Assembly (NCBI GenBank): GCA_003184365.1
Contig: NKYR01000180.1
Span: 1-58,892 of the forward strand
DNA: 58,892 nt
Source of the DNA: Evernia prunastri
Taxonomy: Eukaryota; Ascomycota; Lecanoromycetes; Lecanorales; Parmeliaceae
Reading direction: 5' to 3'
A program made the position numbers and the translations under genes. The first letter of the stretch is position 1. Every line of letters starts with the position of its first letter. The notes below the pieces were generated by a model. It was given only the letters and a program-made list of their open reading frames with translations. It ran no database searches and was not told where the DNA came from. This document shows positions 1 through 11,245 of the stretch, piece by piece.

Positions 1-1
1 A

Positions 2-153
2 CCTACCCCTTCCCCCGACCCCTACGATGGCCCACCTCAGCCTCCAGAAAGACTGCAAGGATTCATCGCGCGACACCCCTACACGGCAGAGCCGGAGCGT
101 CATCATTTGGGCCCAATGGACAAGCCTTGCCCCAAATGTATGGCGCTGAGGTG
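2..153 (+). pseudogene. Helitron-type helicase N-terminal fragment
   Basis: An open frame from base 2 reads through a histidine- and cysteine-bearing segment (HHLGPMDKPCPKCMALR, about bases 101-151). This resembles the H-x-LGxM-x(3)-CxxCxALH block upstream of the helitron-like domain in Helitron Rep/helicase proteins. The frame meets an ambiguous base (N) at 154 and a stop near 210. Nothing of the Rep or helicase domain follows, so this is at best a truncated relic or the edge of an element cut by the window. Recognition rests on this one motif. Confidence 0.4.
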
Positions 154-680
154 NTGTCCACCCGTTCTCCTTGATCACCAATTGTATATGATCGAGTTTC
201 TGTTGATCTGAGCGCGGGGGACGACGATGAGATAACCGAGGTCGCTTTCTGGCTGTTCCTGTGTATGAAACGCGTTCTAGGCTCGAGTGGCGAGAATGTG
301 GGGGGGAGTAAGGCGGAGGAGAGGAAGTCGGAGGAGAGGAAGGCGGAGGGGGGCTACTTAGCGGCGAAGATGGACGGATGTCCATTGTTGATGTAGTGAA
401 GCGTGAGGAATAGAGAACGTGCTACCAGATACCAGACCATTTGTAAATAGACTATCATCGAATATCGAGCTAGCTATATAAGGTTAGCCTGGCACGTGGG
501 AGGGAGTATGCTACTGTGGTCTCTGGGTAGGAAAGCGGATGTTGGTGGTATTGTTGGAAAGTTGGACATATGCTGGAGCTGGCGCTTATCAGCTATGATA
601 TATTTATACAGATCACTGAGTGGAGGACTCCCGGCATCATGGTAGATGTGATATCATGATGTATTTAGCTGCAATGGTCA
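154..680. other. intergenic, no gene seen
   Basis: There is no credible coding frame. A purine-rich stretch at about 300-350 has short GGAGGAGAGGAAG-type repeats. The rest is unremarkable. Confidence 0.5.
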
Positions 681-883
681 ATATTACCATAAATTTCGGT
701 ATTCTAACTAGCATCAATCGGTTTTGGCCGTAGCCTTGGCACATCTTGGCATATCTCGAATAGAATACAAGAAACTGGGGGTTTTTGGTGCAGACCCCCT
801 GCGGGGCCGACTCACAATGCACTAAAAAATTAAAGATGGCGCTAAATCGGCCTAAGCAGGGGGTCTAAAGCTATTGGAGACAA
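681..883. repeat. dispersed repeat A, copy 1
   Basis: About 200 bp that closely resembles 34303-34486 in the same orientation. Shared blocks include TATTCTAACTAG, AATAGAATACAAGAAAC, GGGGGTTTTTGGTGCAGACC and TAAGCAGGGGGTC. Inside it, AGACCCCCTGC (about 795) and GCAGGGGGTCT (about 856) are inverted repeats about 50 bases apart. No open frame spans the unit, so it looks like a short non-coding mobile element or the end of a larger one. Confidence 0.7.
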
Positions 884-1636
884 TTGAGTCGGATATATTT
901 AGGGTTAGGGTATTGCATATCTAGGTGTGTTGCATATCTAGGTGACAACGAGTAACGAAGATCACAAAATCGCGGTATCCGGGAAACCGTCGTTATGGAA
1001 TTCGCGGAACTGGGGTGGGACTACTTTCGCGGCACGCACGAAGGCAGATCTTAAGCAGACATATCATTTCGAACAAAGTATCCCGCTTTCATAACTAATC
1101 ATTCAGTCTTTAGTCGAGGCCGAATTTTTTTTCAAATGTGCCTCTTTCCTGACGGCGCGCCGCTCGTGGCGCCGAATAAGAACACCATTCCCATACCGCA
1201 TTCCCACTCTGATCCAGAATAGGGGAACTTTGACCCCCGTAGGAAGTGTGTTGCTTGGTGAGGACTCTTGTCAGACAACATGACATCTAGCGAGATGAAC
1301 AACACGCTACCACAGACATTCACTCGATGAATATCCTCCCAAGTCGAACCGTACCATCCTGGTCAAAACCCTGTTGCTCGAGGTCGATCGATTTCCATCC
1401 ATTTGCGCGAGAAATCACCCAACCGTCCCGGTGCACTCCAGTGCTCAACGATGGTAATTATGACTCATGAGGAAACGAATCCCGTACTTATACTTATAAT
1501 CAGGTCAAACCCTCAGCTTGTGTATTTTCGAACTCCTAGACACACATATATGGATTAGAATAGATATCTGGATATCTATCAATCTCAAATATAGACAGCT
1601 TTACTTACTGCGTTACTGATCTAGCTAGGGTGAGCA
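884..1636. other. intergenic, no gene seen
   Basis: About 750 bp without a supported gene. Open frames here are short and show no recognisable motif. Confidence 0.5.
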
Positions 1637-2092
1637 CTAAAACAGCACTCGCCTTGCCGCTATGATTCCTGAGAGGTCCCATCCCTGCATTGCAGTTCGA
1701 TCCATCCAATCTTGCCAATCTTTGTCCCGAGAGGGCTTCATAATATTCGCACACTCCCAGTACTCTGGGTACCACCCTGCCAGCTCCCAGTCAATGATGC
1801 CGGTAATGCGGCAACTCTCACCGACCATGATGTTGCGCGGGGCAACATCTCCGTGGGTAAAACGAGAACCCTAGGACTGCGGCAGTATACTGGGCAATTC
1901 GTCCGCGTACCGCTGCCCACCGTAACGGAGGTAGCGCTGGTGAATGCGAACACGGACAGCTTCGTCGGTACAAACTGATCTGGGCGGGTCTTCAAGGTCC
2001 TTGAGGAGTGGATCTGCTGTGGCCGGAGAAAACCATCGGCGAGGCAATGGTGGAGGTGGGCCAGATGAGGAGGACGTGGTGTCTTTCGCCAC
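1637..2092 (-). pseudogene. aminoglycoside phosphotransferase (APH) family pseudogene
   Basis: The same minus-strand frame carries two open blocks, 2092-1871 and 1870-1637, separated by a TAG at about 1868-1870. The downstream block contains the kinase catalytic and metal motifs of the APH/choline-kinase fold: FTHGDVAPRNIMV (Brenner-like HGD) and then GIIDWELAGWYPEYWE (DxE-type IDWE), about 20 residues apart as in fungal APH proteins. The upstream block ends YADELP before the stop, which is normally followed directly by the catalytic loop. A clean N-lobe is not found upstream in frame. This is best read as a truncated copy with a nonsense mutation. An intron removing the stop is possible, but no good GT-AG pair was seen. 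Confidence 0.6.
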
Positions 2093-3399
2093 TGGGCAAT
2101 CATTGTCCAGATCTCAAGACATACTCGCTCCTTGCTGCATTCATCAAGCCCCGTCCCATATTGACTCGAGTGTGGACCCAGGTGCAAAGCTCATGCCTAT
2201 GTTGCACGTATAATCCGAGACGATGATGATCGGGACTGGGACGCTGGTTTGCTTGCTTTACGAGCCTACAGGTCGATCCGGTCTCAACCAAAAGACCATG
2301 GACACCAGCTACGCAATTTCGCTGACCGACATAGGTTAAAGGTTGTCGTCTGCTCCTGCTGAACTCTCCGAATTCTCCCTAGTGCTTTGTCGATGTGCTA
2401 GAGCCGGAAGAGTATCAAAGGAAATTTGGCGGAATGGAAGCGTTGATATTCAAAATGCACGCTGGCGTGATTCATGTAATGCGCCATGCTCTCGGCCAGG
2501 GTAATACTTCATATAGTTACCATATGATGATAACGCGCCATGCAATAGGCGTTTTGACCCCCGGGGCAACCAACTCGCGTTTTGATGAATTGTTCTGAAA
2601 GGCTCTGAAACGATCTTGATCAATGATGCATCTGGCCGGGATGGACTTCTCGCAGCCAGGATCGGCAGAAAATCCAGAGTAGCTTCTTGATGTCATTATC
2701 GCGTTATTTGATTTACTCCAAGTTCTAACTCGAATTCCACAGATAGGTGTTGGATACACGTGTTGGCTATTGATTCTTCTGAGATTCATAATCGATTCCC
2801 CTAGGCCATAGCGACCGCAAACATTCAACCTCGTCTATTGTGGCTGATACGCCATCTCAGCAAAGTCTGTTTACAAAAGATTCCTTTGACATAGCCGAGG
2901 TCAGATCATCCTGTAGGCTCGAAGGTTCTCTGACCTCTGACTGTGTTAGGCGACGGGCACTTTGTAATGTGTGGGTAGGGTTTGCATGATTTGGGATGGT
3001 TGCTTCTGAAAACAAGGCGGAGACTGCTACCTGATGGATGTTCTTACTACGGGTAAATCACTTTGCGATCTTGTGTGGTTTGATTGCTCTATCATGCTTA
3101 CTCACACCGTAAAGCGTGTACTGAAGATTGATTGTAGTAGTGGATTTGATGCAGCGCTGGGTTGTTTTAGACTAGCTCACTTAGCGGCAAAAAGAGTACT
3201 GCAAATAGCTGCTCAGCACTGTTTTTGATATACATTCAATCAATCAATCAGTCCTCCATATACTAACATACAGATCCCCATACGCCGGTACCTGCCTGTC
3301 TTGAGAACAAAACCCCCCCAGCACCCCTTTTCTCTCCGGTCCAAACCGGCTCTCTTCTCCAGGTGAGCTCATGTCTTCTTCCGCGCTCGTACGGCGTCC
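2093..3399. other. intergenic, no gene seen
   Basis: About 1.3 kb with only short anonymous frames. Positions 3236-3250 hold an AATC short tandem repeat. The eroded N-terminal half of the APH pseudogene may extend into the left side. Confidence 0.4.
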
Positions 3400-5317
3400 T
3401 CATGCAGCTTTCAACATCCAGTCCCCTTGCTCGTCTGTCCTGATCACCACTTTGATCTTCCCAGTAGATTTCTGCAAGCCGTCAAGTCTCCCTGCTTGAC
3501 CAACCGCCCTATTCTTAATATCTCGATCCACGTCCATGAACAACAGGGATAAAGGACTGCTTTTCCAAGCCGCCACAGGACTTCTTTCCGTTTTGATAAT
3601 GGTGGTGATGAGGATTATCAGAGACGAGAGGACTAGCGAAATGGGCAGGGTTATCCAAGGCCAGCGAACTCGGATTCCTAATTGATACGCTTTGCCGTCG
3701 TAGAGATGGGATGACGGAGGGGTTGTGGTTCGAATGACGTTGCTGATGCTTCTTGCGAGGGTCTGGGTCCAGGCGTTCAGGTCTTCTGGATTAGCCGATG
3801 CGAACCACATTGCCTGCACAAAATCGTTTGAAGGGTCTAGACCACCGCCCGGAAGCGAAATACTGCCATCGAAATAACCAGTCCCCTGCAGGTACTCTGT
3901 CATGGCATTAGATGATGTAGAACTAACAGTGTAATTGGAATACGGTTGGAGGAAGGTATAGTTTTGGGAATCGTGAGGGTCAACATTGAAGTCGACGAAT
4001 TGTGCAAATTCGCTAGTAATCGACTCTTTTTGGTTTCCATCGACCTGGCTTGCATTGTACGTCTGTACGCACATCCAAATGGCACATTCAGAGGCGATGG
4101 TACTCGAATTTGGCCAGGAATATGTTTCGGCTGCTGTAGCGTTGGGATCGTAAGGGGCTCCAAAGACATCGAATTTAGCAATGAATAGTCTATCAATGTT
4201 ACTATCATTGTAGGAAGTGGAAGTATACGTATCTCCTTGGTTTGATACAGTTCGAAAAACCACTTGACCATATGTAGCTACATATGTGGGATTGGTCAAA
4301 TTAACTACATTGCCCGAGGGCATTGTGTAGAAGCAGGTCTCGTTGTTGCAGATTGTCTGGTATTTGATGGGCGAGCAATTGCCACAGACCGCCACCGAAG
4401 GGGTCATTGGCCATGTGCAGTTGCCTGTTGGGCAGAACGCTGGAGAAGAGTCCACTTTCGATGTCAGAATCGCATTGTATATCGCCGCTTTCATCGCAAA
4501 GGGAATGGAAACGTCTAGCTCCACAGATTAGCAAAGCTTAGGAGACCGCATCTTGGGTACCTCCCTTCGCCTTCCGGGTCGGCGAGCTCCTGAATTTGGC
4601 AGGTCTCCGCGTGAGGTAGGGATCCAGGGTTGAGAGAAGCTTGATTGACGGGGAACGTTTCCAAAGCAATAAGCTGCTGAGTGAAGGTGCCGAAACCCAG
4701 CGATATGATTGTCACAAGCGCCCCACAACAAGCTAACCATCTGCTCGGGCCTCAGCTCTGAACTTTGTAATCATTGCGTGTACGAGATACCTTCTTCGCG
4801 CCTTGAATAGAAACATGAAGCTTCCCCAAGCACCACGAGATGCCGCGTCCGAGGATGCCAGATCCTGCACCTGGCTTGGGCGAGCCGGTCCTGCCCTGCC
4901 TTTCGATAGCCACAACCAGACCTCCTGGCTGACTGTGGATCCGACTGGAACCATGAGTGCGACACGAGCTATTTCTGAGATCAAAGCGATTAGACCGTTG
5001 AGAGTCAGTGAACCGGGCAGGTCTATATCTTTCAGACCGCGACGGTCGTACACCGTTAGTAGAACGATGAGCGATCCCATCGAAATCACAGACAATATTG
5101 ATGCGAGTATCTCCGGAAGCCACCAGCGAAACCAAGAACTTGTATTGATATTCACAGCTGCTGTGGGGCCCTGGAGAGGTATCCTGCTGTGGGAATCGAT
5201 TGATTGAGCACGATGGCCGTCACTCCTGAACCGAAGCTCATCACCATCACTGAAAGACCTTTGAGATGCGTGACTTAACAGGGAAGGATGAGAGATCATC
5301 TCATGCGACTCATCCAT
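3400..5317 (-). CDS. DUF3176 integral membrane protein
   Basis: Three-exon gene of a fungal family of unknown function. Exon 1 (5317-4791) starts at an ATG. It has a disordered N-terminus and then two hydrophobic segments (WWLPEILASILSVISMGSLI; LTLNGLIALISEIARVALMV) and the SRGAWGSFMFLF block typical of DUF3176. A 50-nt intron (4790-4741, GTATCT...GAGCAG) joins ARRR to WLACCGALVTIISLGF, a third membrane segment. The last exon carries the family hallmark CPTGNCTWP, several cysteines and N-glycosylation sites (extracellular loop), then a final membrane helix (WITLPISLVLSSLIILITTI) and a short cytosolic tail. The second intron lies between about 4561 and 4514. Its exact donor is unclear (see findings). 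Family membership is secure; the function is unknown. Confidence 0.82.
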
Positions 5318-6413
5318 GACAGAGACTCTTGAGTGGATTGTTTGCAGGCTGAATGACCTGCGGCTTCGCTCTGTGATAAGACAATAGATACGATCGTGTC
5401 TTCAAGTGGGGTCAGATTACCGTGCATATTTCCCGTCTGTGTTCCGTCACACCCGTGGGCCGGGTATATCAACCGAATACCCCAGCTTCACACAGAGAGT
5501 GCATACTCAAATCCACCATTGGGCCTGGGGACAACCCAAATCAGGGTAAGACAGTAGCACAATGCGAATTCTACTTGGTCTGACCGTTTTATAATAAGGT
5601 CTCTTTTTAACCTTTTATCATCTGCGAATTATAGAGATATTTCCAGTATAAGTACGTTTTCGCAAGTGTAAGGTAGCACGCAGGTGCCTGCACACTCACG
5701 AAACTTACAAATCTACCACAACTTGCCGACGAGAGGTTTTGACGACATAATTTTGCCTTATAATATGAATGAAATATCGAAATGAACAACTCTTGTCGCA
5801 CATATCAATTATTCAGAAGATTTTGGAGAGAGTTTTCTGCTTGATAATTTCTTGGTGTGTGCAGGCTTTTTTGGCACCCGCGTGGATAGACAGAGTAGGT
5901 AGATTCTAGTGCTCATCTGAGATGGCTGCCAATAGAGTAGGGAGTTTCGGACGACTTTTTTTAGAGCGTGGAATTGTGAAGTTGCGCTCAAATGAGCGAT
6001 TTGCCGCCACCACCACACGGAAGGCACCCGTGGGTACCTAATATACCATGTCAACTCGCGCTTATTTACTAATCTTGTGACTCAGATCTCTCAGCATACA
6101 AAGTCATATAAAGTTAAGCTCGGTCCATACGATATACTTTCTCTAGAATCCAACCACAAGCAGAGCCAAACCTTCATTATCGACCAGAAGCACCATCTGA
6201 TTCACGGAATTCGAAGCGAAACAGTATGAGACTTTCTATCCAATGGTATTTCCAGACAGCAAAGATTAACCTTAATCTGCAATCCAGACCATCGTCTGCT
6301 TTCTCTAATGAGGTAAATTGTACAGAACACACAGAGGAGAAAACAAAATAGTATGGGAAAATGCCCCGTGAAATGATCCAAATAGCAGAGACTGACCCTC
6401 CGTGGCAATCTAG
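5318..6413. other. intergenic, no gene seen
   Basis: About 1.1 kb between divergent genes, without a recognisable coding frame or RNA gene. It presumably holds both promoters. Confidence 0.5.
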
Positions 6414-6935
6414 ATGTCTAACTCCCAAACTCGAACACATGGGAACTGGCAGTACACGTCCTCTGAAGGAACGCAGTGGAAACGTCGAGTAGGCACGACA
6501 GAATGGCAAAAGCCCGACAGCCCTCCTCCGACCGGAATTTCACCCATGGAGCTCAAGCTTGTCCGGGAGGAGCAGATCCCCGGCGAACCACATCACTGGT
6601 CACTTTTCCTCGCCGGAGAGGGTGAGCCAGGCGCCGTCTTCCAGGTGAGAGGCGACGCTATTGCCATGCACCATGAGCACCTCTACGACACCGACGTTCT
6701 GAGTTCTGAGTCATACAAAGACTCGTACATCATCGCCCGGCCCACCGAGCATCAGGCCGCAAGGGTACGCTATTGGGCGACTTATGAGCCCGCGCCAAGC
6801 GCACCGAACCAAGCCGCCGTGAGGGAGAACTGCCAGGGCTGGACGATCCGGGTTATTCGACGCCTCGTGACGGAAGGGGTTGTTCAGCAGAAATGGGTGG
6901 ACACTGCTGTTGGTCTTCAAGAACCCGTCCAATAA
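6414..6935 (+). CDS. small conserved fungal hypothetical protein
   Basis: Uninterrupted 173-residue frame with no signal peptide or membrane segment. The core from about residue 45 (MELKLVREEQ) reads like a widespread, uncharacterised ascomycete family of roughly 120-130 residues: HHWSLFLAGEGEPGAVFQV, then an acidic helix, and near the end NCQGWTIRVIRRLVTEGVV. The preceding 44 residues (ThrArgThrHisGly..., proline-rich) are less typical, so translation may start at the internal Met (base 6546). No catalytic motif is apparent and no function is proposed. Confidence 0.65.
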   Translation: MSNSQTRTHGNWQYTSSEGTQWKRRVGTTEWQKPDSPPPTGISPMELKLVREEQIPGEPHHWSLFLAGEGEPGAVFQVRGDAIAMHHEHLYDTDVLSSESYKDSYIIARPTEHQAARVRYWATYEPAPSAPNQAAVRENCQGWTIRVIRRLVTEGVVQQKWVDTAVGLQEPVQ

Positions 6936-7612
6936 GCTTTCTCGCGGGCGACCAGAGAGATGGCTCTGTCTAATCAACGGAATAAGATGCGATTTGCTGG
7001 ATGTTCCTTGTGTGAGGTGCGAGATTTGGAAGGAGATGATTATGATGCTCGCTGAGGATGAGCGTGGACGCTTACGAAATTCACTGCCTAAGTTCGCCGG
7101 GCCAGCCAATCTGTTGGTATTTAGTGGTAGGTTCACAACCACTCAGCTATTGATACTAGTGCATACAAGGTTACTTCCAGCGGATCTCTGAGATAGACAA
7201 TTGAAATATCCTCTACACATACGTACCAGGATTTCAACACAGATCTTTATTTGGTTAGCCAGTGCGGAAATTAACCGGCATGGGGGGGGGGAATACGCCC
7301 AAGTACGCCCTAAGTGTTCAAGGAGAAAAGTAAATCAAAGAGTTCAAGATAAAGAACAGGTGATAGATATTGACAGAAATTTAAAACTCGATATTCGTCT
7401 AATTTCAACTAGACTGAGAATCATCGATCTCGAAGATCTACAAGATCTGAAGGCCAAAGTGGCATACCCAGTGGTAGCTTCGATTTGTGTGCGATCTTGG
7501 GAGCCACTGCGTTGGCGCGAAACCCGAAGCCTAGTGACCCCTTGAGGTCTTTGCTTTACAGTTTGTATCTTATATCCCGCTTTCATTGTCGTAAGATATA
7601 AGGAAGGCTTTC
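6936..7612. other. intergenic, no gene seen
   Basis: About 680 bp between convergent genes. A G-run lies at 7282-7290. No supported coding frame. Confidence 0.5.
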
Positions 7613-9005
7613 TCAGACTTGAGAAGACGTCGTATTGTCTCCCGCTGCACCGGCCAAGGACGCTGTACTGTTAGATAAGGACGGCGCATTGGCATCCGCT
7701 GGACCGGTCAAGGACGCTGTATTGTTGCTCGCAACCTGGTTGTTTTGAACAAGGAATTCATCATGGTTTGGTATTCCCCCAGGTTTGGAAGGGGGCGATG
7801 GACCGCAAGCTGGCACTGGTACTTTGGGATCCCCGTTGTAACAAGGGAACGCCGGACAAGGCAATGGATCACAGCCAGGGTAAGGGTTAGGGCAGTACTC
7901 GCCGTTGCCGCCAGGGAAGGCATAATATACCTCGCCCAGCGTCGTCGGATCCTTCGGTGGGATGCCGGGCTCATTCTTGGTTGGGAACCATTCGTACTCC
8001 AGGCAGCCGATCTGTCTTCTGCCGCCCACGCCGTAGTTTGTCGCAGGCAGCACGTTCCCTGGATGCGGAAGATTGCCTATGTTCGTGCCCAAGCCTGCGC
8101 TGCCGAGGATCTGACCGAACATTTGATTTGTCGGATCCAGGTAGGTGGCGAAGTTCAAACCTGCGCGTTGGATCAGCGAAAGTCCTACGCCAGAAGAGTG
8201 GCACAAGAATGCGGGATGGAGGCGATGTACTCACACCCAGTGTAAATGTTCTGGATTATATTCCCAAATAAAAAGGTCTCCGTTGTAGATGAAAATGTTG
8301 ATGACGACCATGACTGCCCCGTCGGATTCATGATACTCATCGTGCCGTTGGATGTTGATGCCCGGCAGTTTGGTATCCAGGAAACGAGAAGTGAAAAATA
8401 CACGGTGTTTTTGTTCGAGAGACAAGACAGTGAGACGTTAGCTGATCCTGGCTGCATCATTCCATCCGCAGGCCACGTCGGGTTCTTGGCTGGATTACTG
8501 AAATCCGCGAGACAATTCAATAGATCATTGTTTGGGAAATGTGCCGTATTTGGTAGCTGACACTTGTTGTACCACCACTGATTAGGCCTGCAAATAATAT
8601 CGCCCGGTTTTGATGGATCCCCGGTGGCAATAGGAGACGGCAGGTCACTCGTGGCCGTATACGCACATGCAGACGGGCCAGAGGCCCCGGAAATCGTAGA
8701 GTACTGAGCTGTCGCTGTGGAGGAGACAGCACAGGCACAATCGACGCTACTGGAGCCTGCCATCGATGTCGTAGTTGGCCAACAGATGGGCGCAGTCATC
8801 ATCATGCTGTACCAGTTCTGATTGGCGACATAGTCGGATGGATTAGGCCCCACATAGGGGACTGCCGTCTGGATGGTCTGGCAGGGGAGGGCCGGCTAAG
8901 AGTGTATCAGAACCAAGAGATGTCCAGTGAGGGTTTTGACTTACAACTACTGTTGTGGAAGGCGTAGGCGAGGTAAATGAGAATGTCCAAGAGGAGGAGT
9001 CACGC
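7613..9005 (-). CDS. cysteine-rich, proline-rich hypothetical protein (5' end unresolved)
   Basis: Three exons join in frame: 9005-8945, 8895-8235 and 8160-7613. Splice signals are canonical (GTAAGT...CTTAG, 49 nt; GTGAGT...CGCAG, 74 nt). A further acceptor at 9006-9007 follows a perfect CTAAC branch site, so at least one 5' exon lies further upstream. No convincing signal-peptide exon could be picked there. The resolved 422 residues contain many Cys, Trp, Asn-x-Ser/Thr and Ser/Thr, plus a Pro/Gly/Cys-rich stretch (CPNPYPGCDPLPCPAFPCYN). This suggests an extracellular or wall-associated protein. The C-terminus carries two imperfect copies of an NSTASLAG-type unit ending in polar residues, with no GPI-like tail. 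I do not recognise a domain. Confidence 0.55.
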
Positions 9006-9441
9006 CTGCATGACAGGGGGTTAGTAGGCCTTAATATCGCTTATATCGTTTCAGGCCTTGGTTGGAATGTTGGAATACGTGTCCTCTACAGGGGAGGTAG
9101 CTCATTAGGAAGCAGCATAAGTAGCTGGCTTCTATCTGCATTTGACTCTTCATTCGAATTGATCTCTTTCAGAGTCATAGCATTCTTTCGTCCCGCCCGC
9201 CCACGCCTGTTGCATGTATATAGCTTCGTTTTTCACTCCAGGTCTATGCTGCTAGAAGCATGGGAGTTAGTCTAGCGCTGGGGTTACGAGGATATGCCTT
9301 TTCAGGCCTCTATTGGACTCAGAGCCCTGGCGTTAGGTAGACGCAACCACGTATCGACTTTCTGTATAGCCTCATGATTGCCATTTGCGTGATTCAGCCT
9401 CATGGTTGCCATTGTTTGCTACAGGGAAGAGATTTAGGATA

Positions 9442-10184
9442 CTAACAACTTGATGGAGAGTCCGATGCCGAGGCTGCGACATCGACATATGGAATAACGA
9501 TTTGAGTTATCTCAGTCCCCGAACCGTATTTCCATATGATGTATGCAAGACTCGTTAGATATGCAAGGGTCGAGACAATGGCCCCAGGTGAGAAAACACG
9601 TCCGGAAAAAAATTGAGGTTGTTGTTGGATCCTCGCTTTCACTTGGTTCACAACACGAATCAATTGACCTTGCACGTTGAAATTAGAGGGGACTGACGAT
9701 ATGTCATTCTGCACGGCTGGATTTGTTGCAACAAATCTTGCAAGGCTGAAAACAGAATTTGAGACACAGTCGACATCGGCATCAGTCACGGTTCTCTTCC
9801 CGAGTCGCTTTTGGCTACTTCCGAGCGGACATGTATCGTTAAAGTGGCCAGTGAGCAAGTTCGCCAGTGATTGTGAAGTATTGACAGCAACATCGTCCTG
9901 CGCATTAACAGACACATTCACTAGAGAGTTGGCAGCAAAATAGTCCTTCACACCAAAAGTACCATTTGTCGCATTGCTACCGAACAGCGTCAGTCGAAGG
10001 GTATAGGGGAAGTCTTGGAGAAGTGTCTTAGAGATAGCATGGATGGTGTTGCGGGTAACCTGGGACAAGAAAGTACTGCTTACGTGCTTGTAGCGTTTAG
10101 CTGCAATAGTGATGAGTTTGAAATCGTTGCGAACGCAAAACCAATGCAGCCGGCCAGGATACATAGAGACTGTGAGGCGTACAT
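9442..10184 (-). CDS. N-glycosylation-rich hypothetical with C-terminal membrane helix
   Basis: An open frame of about 240 codons (10164-9442) has many Asn-x-Ser/Thr sites (NATNGTF, NVSVNAQ, NTSQS, NDTCP), a dibasic LGKRTV site that could be cut by a Kex2-type protease, and a C-terminal hydrophobic stretch (GAIVSTLAYLTSLAYIIW). The ATG at 10164 gives a non-secretory N-terminus. In an overlapping frame an ATG at 10184 begins a signal-peptide-like segment (MYASQSLCILAGCIGFAFA). A short intron ending at the ATTGCAG acceptor near 10099 could join the two frames, but the donor is uncertain. No family was recognised. Confidence 0.4.
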
Positions 10185-11245
10185 CTCTGAGGTGTTTTCA
10201 ACCGCGGTGAGACGTTTTTTGTAGAATGTATCAGACAGTTACATAAATAAGAAGGAGAGAAATCATCGTTGCTAAGGGGATGTAGTAAGACGCCAGAAAT
10301 GACATTTACAGCGCAGGACTTATATACGAGTCACCAAGGGTATCGCAAACATGGTATAACGAAGCGGGCGGAGTGGTGAAGATTAGATTTGACGATTTCA
10401 CGAGAATTTCCCCTAAGTGAATACGAAGAGTTGGACAAATATGGACAGCGAGGCGCAGTTCGGATACTCATAAGGCCCAGAAGGTAGACTCAAGTGTGAG
10501 TACTCGAGGAATTGAGGCACAGACAGCCTATTATGGAATGAGGTTATGGGAAACAGGCGTAACTTAGAGAAACAATACCTACAGATTACAGTAGTAAAAG
10601 CATAGGCAGAGAAAGTATAATGGAATCTTCCAACGACTTCATCTACGTATACGGTAAATGCAATTTATGTTAGAACTGGAGTTAGAGCGAGAATGGTAAT
10701 TGATACGACAAGTGATAGTTTCAAATATATGAGATATACGAGCCGCCAACATTCTAAGGAGTCGTTAATAATCTTTGACTTTCCGTTCCGCCGGAAACAC
10801 CCTTATTACACGAGCAAAGATAGGAGCACCGCAACACCAGTAATTTTATATTGTACCAGCACCAACAATAGAGATGGCAATCGGACCTGTTCTAAGTGAA
10901 CTAGCAATAATGGCTAACGCGAGGCTTAGGATCGGTAGGACAAGAAAAATAATCCACGGCTGACTTAAAGGCTGTCTGTTGATCGAAAGATCGTGTTGGA
11001 GTAGAGTCGCGTAGTTAATAAACCAACAAATCTGAAGACAATGAAACATAAAACAAGCTACTACACGAGGCTTAGAGCAAAAGAAGATTTGCTCGTATTC
11101 AACACTAGCCTGTTTCTCCAGAAAGAGAGAAAGAGTGCGCTATCCGAAAGTCATTCACTTCGACAGAAGGCGAACCCCGTGAGGCCATATATTCTCTCCA
11201 CACCCATTCCATTGTGCCTGTAACCCTTTATCCCCATGATCTACC
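10185..11245. other. intergenic, no gene seen
   Basis: About 1 kb between divergent genes. Slightly AT-rich, with no supported coding frame or RNA. Confidence 0.5.

Noticed and set aside
1738..2187. 149-codon minus-strand frame overlapping the APH relic
   Set aside because: It lies in a different frame from the HGD/IDWE motifs and is a shadow of that locus.
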